64,000 nucleotides of DNA from contig JAFKJU010000005.1 in NCBI GenBank assembly GCA_017305935.1, positions 248,001-312,000 of the forward strand. The letters run 5' to 3'. Numbering within the stretch: position 1 is the stretch's first letter; each line of letters opens with the position of its first letter. Source of the DNA: Hyphomicrobiales bacterium (GTDB lineage: Bacteria > Pseudomonadota > Alphaproteobacteria > Rhizobiales > Rhizobiaceae). A program made the position numbers and the translations under genes. This document shows positions 22,007 to 30,294 of this stretch, one piece after another. The notes below the pieces were generated by a model. The model was not told where the DNA came from and did not search any database. It saw nothing but the letters and a program-made list of their open reading frames with translations.

Positions 22007-22239
22007 GTCAGGTTGCGCTCCCGCGCCATAAGGGTGCGGCGCGTTTCGCGGCGCGGCTTGCGTTCGACCGTTTCCAGCCGCGCGGGCAGGGCTTCCATGA
22101 TGGCGCGACGCTCTGCATCGGAATAGCTGGTCCACAGCCCGATCTCGTCACGCGTGCGACCGCAGCCGAAGCAATAGCCGGTGTTCATGTCGATGGAGCA
22201 GACGAGAATACAGGGCGATTCCATACGGTGACCGGTCAC
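22003..22239 (-). CDS. DUF1289 domain-containing small Cys protein
   Basis: A 78-residue protein with the DUF1289 pattern: ESPCILVCSIDMNTGYCFGCGRTRDEIGLW, four cysteines spaced C-x3-C and C-x2-C, likely binding a metal, followed by a basic tail rich in Arg. The function of the family is not established. The start may be the first Met or the one five residues later (MESPC). It is coupled by a four-base overlap to the downstream aspartic protease gene. Confidence 0.88.
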   Translation of the reverse strand: MTGHRMESPCILVCSIDMNTGYCFGCGRTRDEIGLWTSYSDAERRAIMEALPARLETVERKPRRETRRTLMARERNLT

Positions 22240-22273
22240 GTTGCGGCGAGGGTTCGGGCTCTATATCGGCTTT

Positions 22274-23083
22274 TCACGCCATCAAGGCAAGGGCGACGAG
22301 CACCGCCATTTCGGCGAGTTGCTGCGTGGAGCCGATGGTATCGCCGGTGTGGCCGCCGATCTTGCGGCGCACGAAACGGGAAAACCCGGCCGTGACGACC
22401 CCCGCCAGAAGCACGGCGACGACGACCGGCAGCAGCGGCAGGTCGAGGACGACGAAAACGAGCGCCGCAAGCAGCGCCGTGCCGATGCAGACCAGCACGG
22501 AACCGTGTTCCGGCAGGCCGGCCGAATCGGCCACGCCGCCGGGCCGGGCCGAGGGAAGGGCCTGCCAGTGCCAGGCCATGGCGGCGCGGCTGACCGCCTG
22601 CGCCAGCAGGAAGGCGAGCGCGACAAAAAGCGGGGTTGCCACATCCATCAGCGCCGAGAACGCGGAGGCGCGCAGGCCAAAGCCGAGCACCAGCGCGATC
22701 ACCCCGTAGGCGCCGATGCGGCTGTCCTTCATGATGGCAAGCGCACGATCGCGATCCCGCCCGCCGCCGAGCCCATCGGCGCAATCGGCAAAGCCGTCCT
22801 CATGCAGCGCGCCGGTCACCAGCGTCTGGAGACTGAGCACCAGGAGAGCGGAAAGCAGCGGCGGCGCATCACCGGCGATCAGCAGCGCGGCGAGCAGGGC
22901 GGCCGGAAGGCTGAGCAGCAGGCCGGACAGGGCAAAGGCCCCGGTCAGGCCGCCCATGCGCCCGTCATGCCCCTCGAAGAAACGTGCCGGAACCGGCAAC
23001 CGGCTCAGGAACGCCGTTGCACGGAGGATATCGCCGCAAAATTCCCGCAACACGGTCAGCCTTTCTGGCGTGAAAGATCTCAA
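22274..23083 (-). CDS. cobS: Adenosylcobinamide-GDP ribazoletransferase
   Basis: The membrane enzyme that joins adenosylcobinamide-GDP to alpha-ribazole (or its phosphate) in the last steps of cobalamin synthesis (CobS in E. coli naming, CobV in Pseudomonas denitrificans naming). 269 residues with several hydrophobic helices; the family motif TGALHEDGFADCADGLGGGRDRDRALAIMKDSRIGAYG is intact and carries the Asp residues for metal and substrate. I see no cobalamin riboswitch upstream. The partner gene cobT lies about 4 kb away on the same strand. Confidence 0.95.
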   Translation of the reverse strand: MRSFTPERLTVLREFCGDILRATAFLSRLPVPARFFEGHDGRMGGLTGAFALSGLLLSLPAALLAALLIAGDAPPLLSALLVLSLQTLVTGALHEDGFADCADGLGGGRDRDRALAIMKDSRIGAYGVIALVLGFGLRASAFSALMDVATPLFVALAFLLAQAVSRAAMAWHWQALPSARPGGVADSAGLPEHGSVLVCIGTALLAALVFVVLDLPLLPVVVAVLLAGVVTAGFSRFVRRKIGGHTGDTIGSTQQLAEMAVLVALALMA

Positions 23084-23103
23084 TGCGATGGTTTGGCGCC
23101 TTT

Positions 23104-23237
23104 CCCTTCTCCTCCGGGAAGAAAGGGCCGAAGGGCCGGAGAAGGGGGAAGGCGATGCCGAGCGATCTCATCCATATGTGCCGGCGGCATCCCCCTCATT
23201 CCGCTGCGGCGATCTTCTCCCCCGGGGGAGAAGGGAG
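23104..23237. repeat. RIME-like intergenic palindromic repeat (two palindromes)
   Basis: An imperfect palindrome at 23104-23127 and a perfect 20-base one at 23214-23233 (CTTCTCCCCCGGGGGAGAAG), the latter preceded by CCCCCTCATTCCGCTGCGG. The same layout (CCCCTCAT-like stem, then CTTCTCCCC...GGGGAGAAG) recurs at 28414 and 58540 in this window. This matches my memory of rhizobial intergenic mosaic elements (RIME). It fills the space between cobS and the Lrp gene. Confidence 0.75.
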
Positions 23238-23274
23238 ATAGGGAAACGCTCACCCAAGGTTCGACGTCGAACCC

Positions 23275-23763
23275 CTACTCTTCCCCAGCCTTCTGGTTTT
23301 CCAGAATCATATAATCCAGCGGAAGCTGCGTCGTATATTTGATCTGCTCCATCGCAAAAGCGGAGGAGACGTCGCGGATTTCGATCTTGGCGATCATCCG
23401 CTTGTAGAAGGCGTCATAGGCGGCGATATCCGGCACGACGACGCGCAACAGGTAGTCGACATCGCCGCTCATGCGGTAGAACTCGACCACTTCCGGGAAT
23501 TCGGCCACGACTTCCGAAAAGCGCTTCAACCATTCCACCGAATGCGAGGCGGTGCGGACAGAGACGAAGACCGTAACCTTCGTGTTGACCTTTACCGGGT
23601 CCAGAAGCGCGACGCGGCGGCGGATGACGCCGTCTTCCTCCATCTTCTGGATGCGGCGCCAGCAGGGCGTGGTGGACAGGCCGACCTTCTTGGCCAGATC
23701 CGCCACTGCCAAAGTCGAGTCTTCCTGCAGAAGGCGCAGAATTTTACGGTCCAGACGATCCAT
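23275..23763 (-). CDS. Lrp/AsnC-family transcriptional regulator
   Basis: A 162-residue feast/famine regulator. The N-terminal winged helix begins MDRLDRKILRLLQEDSTLAVADLAKKVGLSTTPCWRRI (helix-turn-helix about residues 19-40) and is followed by the RAM/AsnC effector domain (about 65-150) with GDVDYLLRVVVPDIAAYDAFYKRM. Family members bind amino acids and often control their own gene and neighbouring metabolic genes. The effector here is unknown. The start has a good ribosome site (GAGGGA seven bases before ATG), and an AT-rich inverted repeat lies upstream. Confidence 0.93.
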   Translation of the reverse strand: MDRLDRKILRLLQEDSTLAVADLAKKVGLSTTPCWRRIQKMEEDGVIRRRVALLDPVKVNTKVTVFVSVRTASHSVEWLKRFSEVVAEFPEVVEFYRMSGDVDYLLRVVVPDIAAYDAFYKRMIAKIEIRDVSSAFAMEQIKYTTQLPLDYMILENQKAGEE

Positions 23764-23800
23764 ATCGACAATCCCTCGAATTAATTTTTCTCATATACCG

Positions 23801-23827
23801 CAATTTTGAATGATTGAAAGAAAATTG
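23801..23827. promoter_or_regulatory. Inverted repeat upstream of the Lrp/AsnC gene
   Basis: CAATTTT and AAAATTG, seven bases each, separated by 13 bases, in a strikingly AT-rich stretch for this genome. It ends 38 bases before the regulator's start codon, where autoregulatory Lrp/AsnC sites often lie. Binding by the neighbouring product is inference. Confidence 0.4.
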
Positions 23828-23829
23828 TT

Positions 23830-24459
23830 TCACGCTGTCAATCTCCTCACCGTGTTCCTGAGGAAAGGCAGCAGCTCCTCCTCGAACCACGGATGTCGTT
23901 TCAACCAACCGGTATTGCGCCAGCTGGGATGCGGTAGCGGCAGCACCGCCGGGCTGTCGGTCGCGGCGACGATACCGCGCCAGTTCTCCACCGTCTGCGT
24001 CAACGAAGGTCCGCGCAACCGCCCCAGATGCCAGCTCTGCGCATATTGCCCGATTGCCAGCACCAGCTCCACCTGCGGCATGGCGTCGATGGCCTGCTGT
24101 CGCCACGCGGGGGCGCATTCGCGGCGCGGCGGCAGGTCGCTGCCGCGCGCATCATAGCCCGGAAAACAGAAGCCCATCGGCACGATGGCGAAGCGGCTGG
24201 AATCGTAGAACGTGTCGCGGTCGACGCCGAGCCAGGCCCGCAGCCGGTCGCCGGAGGCGTCGTTGAAGGGCAGGCCGGTTTCGTGCACCCGCAGGCCCGG
24301 CGCCTGTCCGGCGATCAGGATGCGCGCGGTCGGGGAAAGCACGGCGACGGGCCGCGGCTCATGCGGAAGCCGGTCCGCCGGCCCGCGCAACGGATTGTCG
24401 CGACAGATGCGGCAGGCGGCGATCTCGGCGCTCAGGCGGACGATGTCTGCGGGTTTCAT
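23830..24459 (-). CDS. Uracil-DNA glycosylase-family protein
   Basis: A 209-residue member of the UDG superfamily. Motif A-like GQAPGLRVHETGLPFNDASGDRLR (about 49-72) and the C-terminal PHPSWRNTGWLKRHPWFE block (motif B region with the leucine/histidine loop) are visible. A CRICRDNP pair of cysteines near the N-terminus recalls the iron-sulfur UDG groups, but I cannot confirm a cluster. Whether it removes uracil or another base is open. The start ATG overlaps the stop of the thermonuclease gene (ATGA), choosing 24459 over an in-frame codon 12 residues earlier. Confidence 0.85.
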   Translation of the reverse strand: MKPADIVRLSAEIAACRICRDNPLRGPADRLPHEPRPVAVLSPTARILIAGQAPGLRVHETGLPFNDASGDRLRAWLGVDRDTFYDSSRFAIVPMGFCFPGYDARGSDLPPRRECAPAWRQQAIDAMPQVELVLAIGQYAQSWHLGRLRGPSLTQTVENWRGIVAATDSPAVLPLPHPSWRNTGWLKRHPWFEEELLPFLRNTVRRLTA

Positions 24460-25025
24460 TGCGCCTCCTCGCGGCTGAACAGGTTGCGGATCCACCCGAA
24501 CATGCCTTCGTCTCCCTCCATGGCCGCGTGCTCGCGCCGCCAGTCGGCGGGGCGCTTGAAATCACCGGCCCAAAGGCCGCGGCCGGCAAGCCGCGCCTGC
24601 GCTTCCTCCAGCCCGTAGCCACCGTAGGAAACGGCCAGCCCCTCGCGCACCATCAGCGCCGCCGGATCCTGCTCGCCCGTGCGGCAGGATACCAGCAGGC
24701 GGCGATATCGGTCGCGCTCGGCGCCGCGACAGGTCGTGTCGGCGCCGACCAGTTCCGCCAGCCGCGTCCGGGCCGCCTGTCCGCAGGGCCATGGCCTTTC
24801 CGAATTGCCGCAGCTCTGCTTCAGTTCCGGCGCATCCAGCCCGCGCAGCCGCAGGCGCTCGCCGGCCAGCGACAGCGTATCGCCGTCGACGATGACGAAG
24901 GCGCCGGCCAGAACCTGCTCGTTACGCTGCTGCAGCTTCATCGCAATCAGCCATAAAAGGAAGATCAGCGCGAAGGCGACGATCGCGTCGCGCCACAGGC
25001 GCGGTCGTTTTCTCAAATGCGGCAT
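24456..25025 (-). CDS. Thermonuclease (SNase-like) family protein, membrane-anchored
   Basis: A 189-residue protein with an N-terminal hydrophobic helix (about residues 13-30) that should anchor or export it, then a staphylococcal-nuclease fold: VIVDGDTLSLAGERLRLRGLDAPELKQSC (about 44-72), with the Asp and Arg residues of the active site, and a later RYRRLLVSC region. It probably acts in the periplasm on nucleic acids or is a structural SNase variant. A four-base overlap couples it to the UDG-family gene downstream. Confidence 0.88.
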   Translation of the reverse strand: MPHLRKRPRLWRDAIVAFALIFLLWLIAMKLQQRNEQVLAGAFVIVDGDTLSLAGERLRLRGLDAPELKQSCGNSERPWPCGQAARTRLAELVGADTTCRGAERDRYRRLLVSCRTGEQDPAALMVREGLAVSYGGYGLEEAQARLAGRGLWAGDFKRPADWRREHAAMEGDEGMFGWIRNLFSREEAQ

Positions 25026-25095
25026 CCAATCCCAAACGAATCGTCACCCAAGATGGCAAACAAATCATTTCACGGCAGCATCTTCTTAAGGAATT

Positions 25096-26676
25096 GTGCT
25101 TAGGCTGAAAGAACTGTTCCGCATTCCGTTTCCGAGCACCATGAGTCAAGGCGTCAGCTCCCAGACCGACAAGAATATCGTCGATCTTTCCCGCAGCCAT
25201 AAGAACAAGGCTGTGGCGAAGGCTGTCAAAGCCACGCGCGAACGCCTGCAGACCGGAAACGCCACCACCCAGCATTTCGACCGCGAAATGATGGTGATGC
25301 ATCTGACGGCCATGCTGCAGGGAGCGACGGTCGTTCCGATCCTGGTGCTGCTGATCACCGCCATCGGCACCTATTTCAACCAGCAGCTCAATCTGATCGG
25401 CTGGGCCTTCCTTGCACTCAGCTTCCATGCCGCCAACATCCTGATCGCGCGCCGCGCCAAGGCCCGCGAGATGACGCCGGAATCGGCGCGCAAATGGCGG
25501 CGTTACCTGCTGGCGGGCCAGGTGCTGAACGGCGGTGGATGGGCTTTGTTCGCCCTGCAGCAATGCCAGTTCTGCGGTGGCAACAGCTATGTGCTGTTCA
25601 AGGGCGCGGGGCTTCTGATCGCACTTTCGGCCGCCTCGCTGGCCAACACCATGCTGCGACGGGCGGTGATGTTCGGCTTCGCGCCGGTCGCGCTGGCGCT
25701 CGTCGCCAAGGCGGGACTGAGCCGCGACGTGCCGGATATCGGCCTGCTGGCGATGTTCGCCATCGCCTTTGCTTTCTTCATCTATGTCAGCGACCGCATG
25801 TTCCTGACCAATCGCAGCCTGCTCTCCTTCCAGTCGGAAAAGGATGACCTGATCGCCGAGCTGGAAGTCGCCAAGTCGATGTCCGACGAGGCCCGTCGCC
25901 GGGCCGAAGAGGCGAATCTTGCCAAATCCCGTTTCCTCGCCTCGATGTCGCACGAATTGCGCACGCCGCTGAACGCCATCCTCGGCTTTTCCGAGGTGAT
26001 GGCGACAGAGGTGATGGGGCCGCTCAACAATCCGATCTACAAGGAATACACCAACGACATTCACCGCTCGGGCCAGCACCTGCTGAACCTGATCAACGAG
26101 ATCCTCGACCTCTCGCGCATCGAGGCCGGTCGCTACGAACTGAACGAGGAGTCGATCTCGCTGCTGGAAATCTGCGAGGATTGCATCGGCATGGTGCAAT
26201 TGCGCGCCCGCGCCAAGAACATCGCCATCCAGTCGAATGTCGAGCCGAACCTGCCGCTGGTCTGGGCGGACGAAAAATCCATGCGGCAGGTGATCCTCAA
26301 TCTTCTGTCGAATGCCGTGAAATTCACGCCGCAAGGCGGCGAGGTCACCGTCAAGGTCGGCTGGACGGCCGGCGGCGGCCAGTACATTTCGATCAAGGAC
26401 AACGGCCCAGGCATTCCCGAAAACGAAATCCCGGTCGTGCTCTCAGCCTTCGGCCAGGGCTCGATCGCCATCAAGAGCGCCGAGCAGGGCACCGGCCTCG
26501 GCCTGCCGATCGTTCAGGCCATCCTTGCCAAGCACAACGGCCAGTTTCATCTCAAATCGAAGCTGCGCGAGGGTACCGAGGTCATCGCCATCCTGCCCGC
26601 CAAGCGCGTGCTGCAATCGCTGCCTGCGGTCGAGGAAACCCAGGCCGTCGAGCGCCGCCGCCGCAGCTTCGCGTAA
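25096..26676 (+). CDS. Membrane sensor histidine kinase
   Basis: A hybrid-free histidine kinase of up to 526 residues. About five or six hydrophobic segments lie between residues 70 and 230, then a coiled coil (EKDDLIAELEVAKSMSDEARRRAEEANLAKSR), the phosphoacceptor H-box FLASMSHELRTPLNAILGFSEVM and the ATPase with N-box ILNLLSNAVKFTP, G1 DNGPGIPE and G2 GTGLGLPI. The C-terminal kinase resembles the PleC/PdhS group of alphaproteobacteria. No response regulator is adjacent, so it is an orphan here. The start is uncertain: GTG at 25096 has AAGGA only three bases ahead; ATG at 25141 (MSQGVSS) is the alternative. Confidence 0.92.
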   Translation: MLRLKELFRIPFPSTMSQGVSSQTDKNIVDLSRSHKNKAVAKAVKATRERLQTGNATTQHFDREMMVMHLTAMLQGATVVPILVLLITAIGTYFNQQLNLIGWAFLALSFHAANILIARRAKAREMTPESARKWRRYLLAGQVLNGGGWALFALQQCQFCGGNSYVLFKGAGLLIALSAASLANTMLRRAVMFGFAPVALALVAKAGLSRDVPDIGLLAMFAIAFAFFIYVSDRMFLTNRSLLSFQSEKDDLIAELEVAKSMSDEARRRAEEANLAKSRFLASMSHELRTPLNAILGFSEVMATEVMGPLNNPIYKEYTNDIHRSGQHLLNLINEILDLSRIEAGRYELNEESISLLEICEDCIGMVQLRARAKNIAIQSNVEPNLPLVWADEKSMRQVILNLLSNAVKFTPQGGEVTVKVGWTAGGGQYISIKDNGPGIPENEIPVVLSAFGQGSIAIKSAEQGTGLGLPIVQAILAKHNGQFHLKSKLREGTEVIAILPAKRVLQSLPAVEETQAVERRRRSFA

Positions 26677-26678
26677 AT

Positions 26679-27059
26679 TTACGCGAACAGGTGGATGGTG
26701 ACAGTGACCAGCGCGTAAAGGCTGGCGCTTAGGATCGTGCAGAGGACGGCGAATGAACCGAGATCCTTGGCATGTTTGCCGACGGACGAAATCTCCGGCG
26801 AGATGCGATCGACAAGTTCCTCGATGGCGGTATTGATCGCCTCTATCGCAAACAGCGCCAGGAACAGGACGGTCACGACCATGAATTCGCCGGCGCTGGC
26901 CCCGACCAGCAGGAAGATCAGCAGGATGGCGACGAAGAAGCCGAGTTCCTGCCGGAAGGCGGCTTCCTGCAGCAGGCGCAGGAAGCCGTCGCGCGAATAG
27001 CTGGCGGCGGCGAAGAAATGGCTGATGCCGGTCTTTTTCTCGAAGGGCGCTGTGCTCAC
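26679..27059 (-). CDS. dgkA: Diacylglycerol kinase
   Basis: The small integral-membrane kinase that phosphorylates diacylglycerol with ATP, recycling the lipid left by osmoregulated glucan or lipid A modification. 126 residues, three hydrophobic helices, and the family motif ALFAIEAINTAIEELVDRISPE with the catalytic Glu, followed by HAKDLGSFAVL. The start is taken as GTG at 27059 (VSTAPFEKK), since the upstream open frame runs into non-conserved sequence. Its stop is two bases from the convergent histidine-kinase stop. Confidence 0.93.
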   Translation of the reverse strand: MSTAPFEKKTGISHFFAAASYSRDGFLRLLQEAAFRQELGFFVAILLIFLLVGASAGEFMVVTVLFLALFAIEAINTAIEELVDRISPEISSVGKHAKDLGSFAVLCTILSASLYALVTVTIHLFA

Positions 27060-27195
27060 GTCATGTACTTTCTGCTGCAGGCGGCGCTTGTCGCCCGGCT
27101 CCGTTGGCATGGCTTGCCGTTGCGCATAGCGATTCGAGGGCGAAGGCGCAAGCGCGGGCGCGTGTCGCCACGCCGCGCGCCTACCGTAAAAAACA

Positions 27196-28212
27196 TCAGC
27201 CCTTGTTGCTGACCCCGGCGCTTTCGAAGGTCGCCATGCCGGAATGGCAGGCGGCGGCGGCCTTGACGATGCCGGCGGCAAGCGCGGCACCCGTGCCTTC
27301 GCCGAGCCGCATGCCGAGCGCCAGCAGCGGCGTCTTGCCAAGCTTTTCGACGGCCTGCAGATGGCCGGGCTCGGCCGAGACATGGCCGATCAGGCAATGA
27401 TCGAGCGCCGAGGGGTTGGCGGCCTTGAGGATGGCGGCCGCGGCGGTGGCGACATAACCGTCGATCAGCACCGGCACCTTCTGCATGCGTGCGGCGAGGA
27501 TCGCGCCGGCCATGGCGGCGATTTCACGGCCGCCGAGGCGGCGCAGCACTTCCAGGGGATCGGAGAGGTGGTCCTTGTGAAAGGCGACGGCGGTCTCGAC
27601 CGCGCGAACCTTCTTCTCCAGCAGTTCGCCATGCGAACCGGTGCCGGGGCCGACCCATTCGGCCGCCGTGCCGCCGTATAGCGCATAATTGATCGCGGCG
27701 GCGATGGTGGTGTTGCCGATGCCCATTTCGCCGATACACAGCAGATCGGTGCCGCCGGCAATCGCCTCCATGCCGAAGGCCATGGTGGCGGCGCAATCGC
27801 GCTCGGAAAGCGCCGGCTCGCAGGTGATGTCGCCAGTCGGATAATCCAGCGCCAGGTCGAAGACCTTCAGGCCGAGATCATGGGCGATGCAGATCTGGTT
27901 GATCGCCGCGCCGCCGGAAGAGAAGTTTGCGACCATCTGCTTGGTCACTTCAGGCGGAAAGGGCGTGATGCCGTGGCGGGTGACGCCGTGATTGCCGGCG
28001 AAGATGGCGACCAGGGGCCGGGTAACAGCCGGCGCGCGGCCGCTCCAGGCGGCCAGCCAGAAGGCGATTTCCTCGAGACGGCCGAGCGCGCCCGGCGGCT
28101 TGGTGAGTTGGGCGTCACGCGCGCGCGCCTCCGCCAGCGCCTTCACATCGGGGCCGGGGAGCTCCCGCAACAGCGCACGAAAATCGTCGAAGGGAAGGCC
28201 GGTCACGCTCAT
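27196..28212 (-). CDS. cobT: Nicotinate-nucleotide--dimethylbenzimidazole phosphoribosyltransferase
   Basis: It makes alpha-ribazole phosphate from dimethylbenzimidazole and nicotinate mononucleotide for the lower ligand of cobalamin (CobT in E. coli naming, CobU in P. denitrificans naming). 338 residues with TKPPGALGRLEEIA near the N-terminus, FAGNHGVTRHGITPFP and CIGEMGIGNTTIAAA, all hallmark motifs. The ATG at 28212 (MSVTGLPF) is used; the frame stays open for 250 further codons upstream, but those read across the next gene in a wrong frame. A good promoter candidate lies about 50 bases upstream. Confidence 0.95.
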   Translation of the reverse strand: MSVTGLPFDDFRALLRELPGPDVKALAEARARDAQLTKPPGALGRLEEIAFWLAAWSGRAPAVTRPLVAIFAGNHGVTRHGITPFPPEVTKQMVANFSSGGAAINQICIAHDLGLKVFDLALDYPTGDITCEPALSERDCAATMAFGMEAIAGGTDLLCIGEMGIGNTTIAAAINYALYGGTAAEWVGPGTGSHGELLEKKVRAVETAVAFHKDHLSDPLEVLRRLGGREIAAMAGAILAARMQKVPVLIDGYVATAAAAILKAANPSALDHCLIGHVSAEPGHLQAVEKLGKTPLLALGMRLGEGTGAALAAGIVKAAAACHSGMATFESAGVSNKG

Positions 28213-28260
28213 GGGGATATCCTTGTCTGTGCTCGAAGCAATGGAACGAAGCCGTCGCCG

Positions 28261-28290
28261 TCTATAAAGGAGCCTGACGAAAATCGCCAA
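28261..28290 (-). promoter_or_regulatory. Candidate sigma-70 promoter for cobT
   Basis: On the minus strand TTGGCG (complement of 28285-28290), 18 bases, TATAGA (complement of 28261-28266). Transcription would begin near 28254, giving a leader of about 42 bases, too short for a cobalamin riboswitch. Confidence 0.5.
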
Positions 28291-28413
28291 CTGCAAAAGC
28301 GGCTGCCATTGTCGCAGACGGAGGGCGGGTATGGAAGGAAGCCGCTGCCTTGAAATTCCTGAGCTGCGAAGAGGAAGCAGGATAGCTCCATAGTGCTCCT
28401 CGGTGCCGAAAAT

Positions 28414-28437
28414 CCCTTCTCCCCGAGGGGGGAAGGG
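28414..28437. repeat. Partial RIME-like palindrome
   Basis: CCCTTCTCCCC and GGGGGGAAGGG around a two-base centre, an imperfect copy of the palindromic core found at 23214 and 58656. It lies between cobT and the dehydrogenase gene upstream, about 75 bases from the dehydrogenase stop. Confidence 0.65.
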
Positions 28438-28511
28438 GTTTTGGAGCAGCGCTCGGCTCATATGCGATGAGGTTGCCGGAAGGGATAGGCGGCGACAGTC
28501 TTGCTCTTGCT

Positions 28512-29384
28512 TTACGGCTTCTCCAGGCGCGCCAGCAGCGACGACGTGTCCCAGCGATTGCCGCCCATGGCCTGCACGTCGCCGTAGAACTGGTCGACCA
28601 GCGCGGTGACCGGCAGGGTTGCGCCGTTGCGGCGGGCTTCGGACAGCACGATGCCGAGATCCTTGCGCATCCAGTCGATGGCGAAGCCGAAATCGAATTT
28701 GCCTTCGTTCATCGTCTTGTGGCGGTTTTCCATCTGCCACGAGCCGGCGGCGCCCTTGGAGATCACCTCGATCAGCCGCTCGACGTCGAGACCGGCGCGC
28801 TTGGCGAAATGGATGCCTTCCGACAGGCCCTGCACCAGCCCGGCGATGCAGATCTGGTTGACCATCTTCGAAAGCTGGCCGCTTCCTGCCGGCCCCATCA
28901 GCCCGACCATGCGCGCATAGGCGTCGATCACCGGCCGCGCTTTCTCGAAGACTTGCGGCTCGCCGCCGCACATGACGGTCAGCACGCCGTTTTCGGCGCC
29001 GGACTGGCCGCCGGAGACCGGCGCATCGATGAAACGGCAGCCACGGGCGCGGGCGGCGGCGTCGAGTTCGCGGGCAACTTCGGCGCTGGCCGTGGTGTTG
29101 TCGATCAGGATGGCGCCTGGCTTCATAGTGGAAAGGACGCCGTCGGCGCCGGTGGTGACCTGGCGCAGGTCGTCGTCGTTGCCGACGCAGGTGAAGACGA
29201 AATCGGCGTCGCGCGCCGCTTGCGCCGGCGTCGGCGCCGATGCGCCGCCATAGATCTTGGTCCAGCTTTCCGCTTTGGCGGCGGTGCGGTTATAGACCGT
29301 CACGGCATGGCCGCCCTTGTTCCTCAGGTGTCCCGCCATCGGAAAACCCATCACGCCGAGGCCGATGAACGCCACATTTGCCAT
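28512..29384 (-). CDS. NAD(P)-dependent beta-hydroxyacid dehydrogenase
   Basis: A 290-residue member of the 3-hydroxyisobutyrate/tartronate-semialdehyde reductase family. The Rossmann motif is FIGLGVMGFPMAGHL (residues 5-19), the substrate motif FIDAPVSGGQSGAENG is near 118-133, and the catalytic lysine sits in GSGQLSKMVNQI (about 168-180). It reduces or oxidises a beta-hydroxyacid with NAD(P); the exact substrate cannot be told from motifs. About 25 bases separate it from the methyltransferase gene upstream, so the two may be co-transcribed. Confidence 0.92.
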   Translation of the reverse strand: MANVAFIGLGVMGFPMAGHLRNKGGHAVTVYNRTAAKAESWTKIYGGASAPTPAQAARDADFVFTCVGNDDDLRQVTTGADGVLSTMKPGAILIDNTTASAEVARELDAAARARGCRFIDAPVSGGQSGAENGVLTVMCGGEPQVFEKARPVIDAYARMVGLMGPAGSGQLSKMVNQICIAGLVQGLSEGIHFAKRAGLDVERLIEVISKGAAGSWQMENRHKTMNEGKFDFGFAIDWMRKDLGIVLSEARRNGATLPVTALVDQFYGDVQAMGGNRWDTSSLLARLEKP

Positions 29385-29408
29385 TGGTCATGCTCCTCTT
29401 GATAAACT

Positions 29409-30224
29409 TCAGCCGCGCAGGCGGGCGATGACCAGATGGCCGGGGGTCGGATTGCCGTCCTGCATGCGCACATTGATGTCGGTCACCTCGACCACATCGA
29501 AGCCGGTCTCGTCGAGCCGTTGGCGGACATAGGATTCGGCATGCGCAAAACGCTGGTGCGGGCCGACCATGTAGGGCCGCTCACCGAGCACGTCGGCCGG
29601 CAGGGTCTCGGAGGAGAAGATCAACAGGCCGCCGGGCGTCATGTTTTCGGCCGCGCCGAAGAACAGCGGCTCCAGCGCCCCGAGATAGGGCAGCACGTCG
29701 GTGGCGGTCACGATGTCGAATGGCTCGTCGTCATTGTCCTCGAGGAAGTCTTCCAGCTCGGCGACGTAGAGCGTTTCGTAGAGTTCCTTTTCATGGGCGA
29801 GCTCGACCATGTTTTCGGAAATATCGATGCCGGTCATGTCCTCGACCATGTCGGCCAGCGCTTCACCGGTAAGGCCGGTGCCGCAGCCGAGATCGAGCAG
29901 GCGCTGGAAGGGGCCGAGCTTCAGTGCCTGCAGACGCTGCCGCACCATCATCGGCACGGCATAGCCGAGTTGCTCGACGAGCACGTCCTCAAACACTTCG
30001 GCATGCTGGTCGAACAGGGTTTCGACATAGGCATCGGGTGCCTTGGGCGGCGTCCCGCCGCGCCCCATGGCGGCGATGCGCACGGCCGCACCGCCGTGAT
30101 CCTCGGGATCGATCTCCAGAACCTGGCGATAGGCCGCGACTGCGGCGTCGATGTCGCCGGCCTTTTCCAGCGCCAGCGCCTGGTTATAGGCTTCCGCCAG
30201 GGCTTCCTCGTCGATCTTCGTCAT
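29409..30224 (-). CDS. SAM-dependent methyltransferase with N-terminal TPR
   Basis: 271 residues: a short tetratricopeptide unit (about 8-50, EAYNQALALEKAGDIDAAVAAYRQVLEIDPED) precedes a class I methyltransferase core with the SAM-binding motif RLLDLGCGTGLTGEAL (about 108-123), acidic loop TGIDISENMVELA and the motif IVTATDVLPYLG. The TPR suggests a protein partner or substrate. Target unknown; related proteins are often called contactin-associated-like or TPR methyltransferases without proven function. Cytoplasmic. Confidence 0.87.
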   Translation of the reverse strand: MTKIDEEALAEAYNQALALEKAGDIDAAVAAYRQVLEIDPEDHGGAAVRIAAMGRGGTPPKAPDAYVETLFDQHAEVFEDVLVEQLGYAVPMMVRQRLQALKLGPFQRLLDLGCGTGLTGEALADMVEDMTGIDISENMVELAHEKELYETLYVAELEDFLEDNDDEPFDIVTATDVLPYLGALEPLFFGAAENMTPGGLLIFSSETLPADVLGERPYMVGPHQRFAHAESYVRQRLDETGFDVVEVTDINVRMQDGNPTPGHLVIARLRG

Positions 30225-30294
30225 TGCCGCACGCTCCGTAAACCGTTTTCGATGGTCTAAAGAGCGTGGGTGGGAATGGCAAGGACAAGACGGT

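Noticed and set aside
23084-23274. Cobalamin riboswitch upstream of cobS
   Set aside because: The B12-box core was not found; the region is occupied by palindromic repeats and lies partly downstream of another gene.
28213-28971. 250-codon N-terminal extension of cobT
   Set aside because: It reads through the promoter region and across the dehydrogenase gene in a wrong frame; the CobT family starts at MSVTGLPF.
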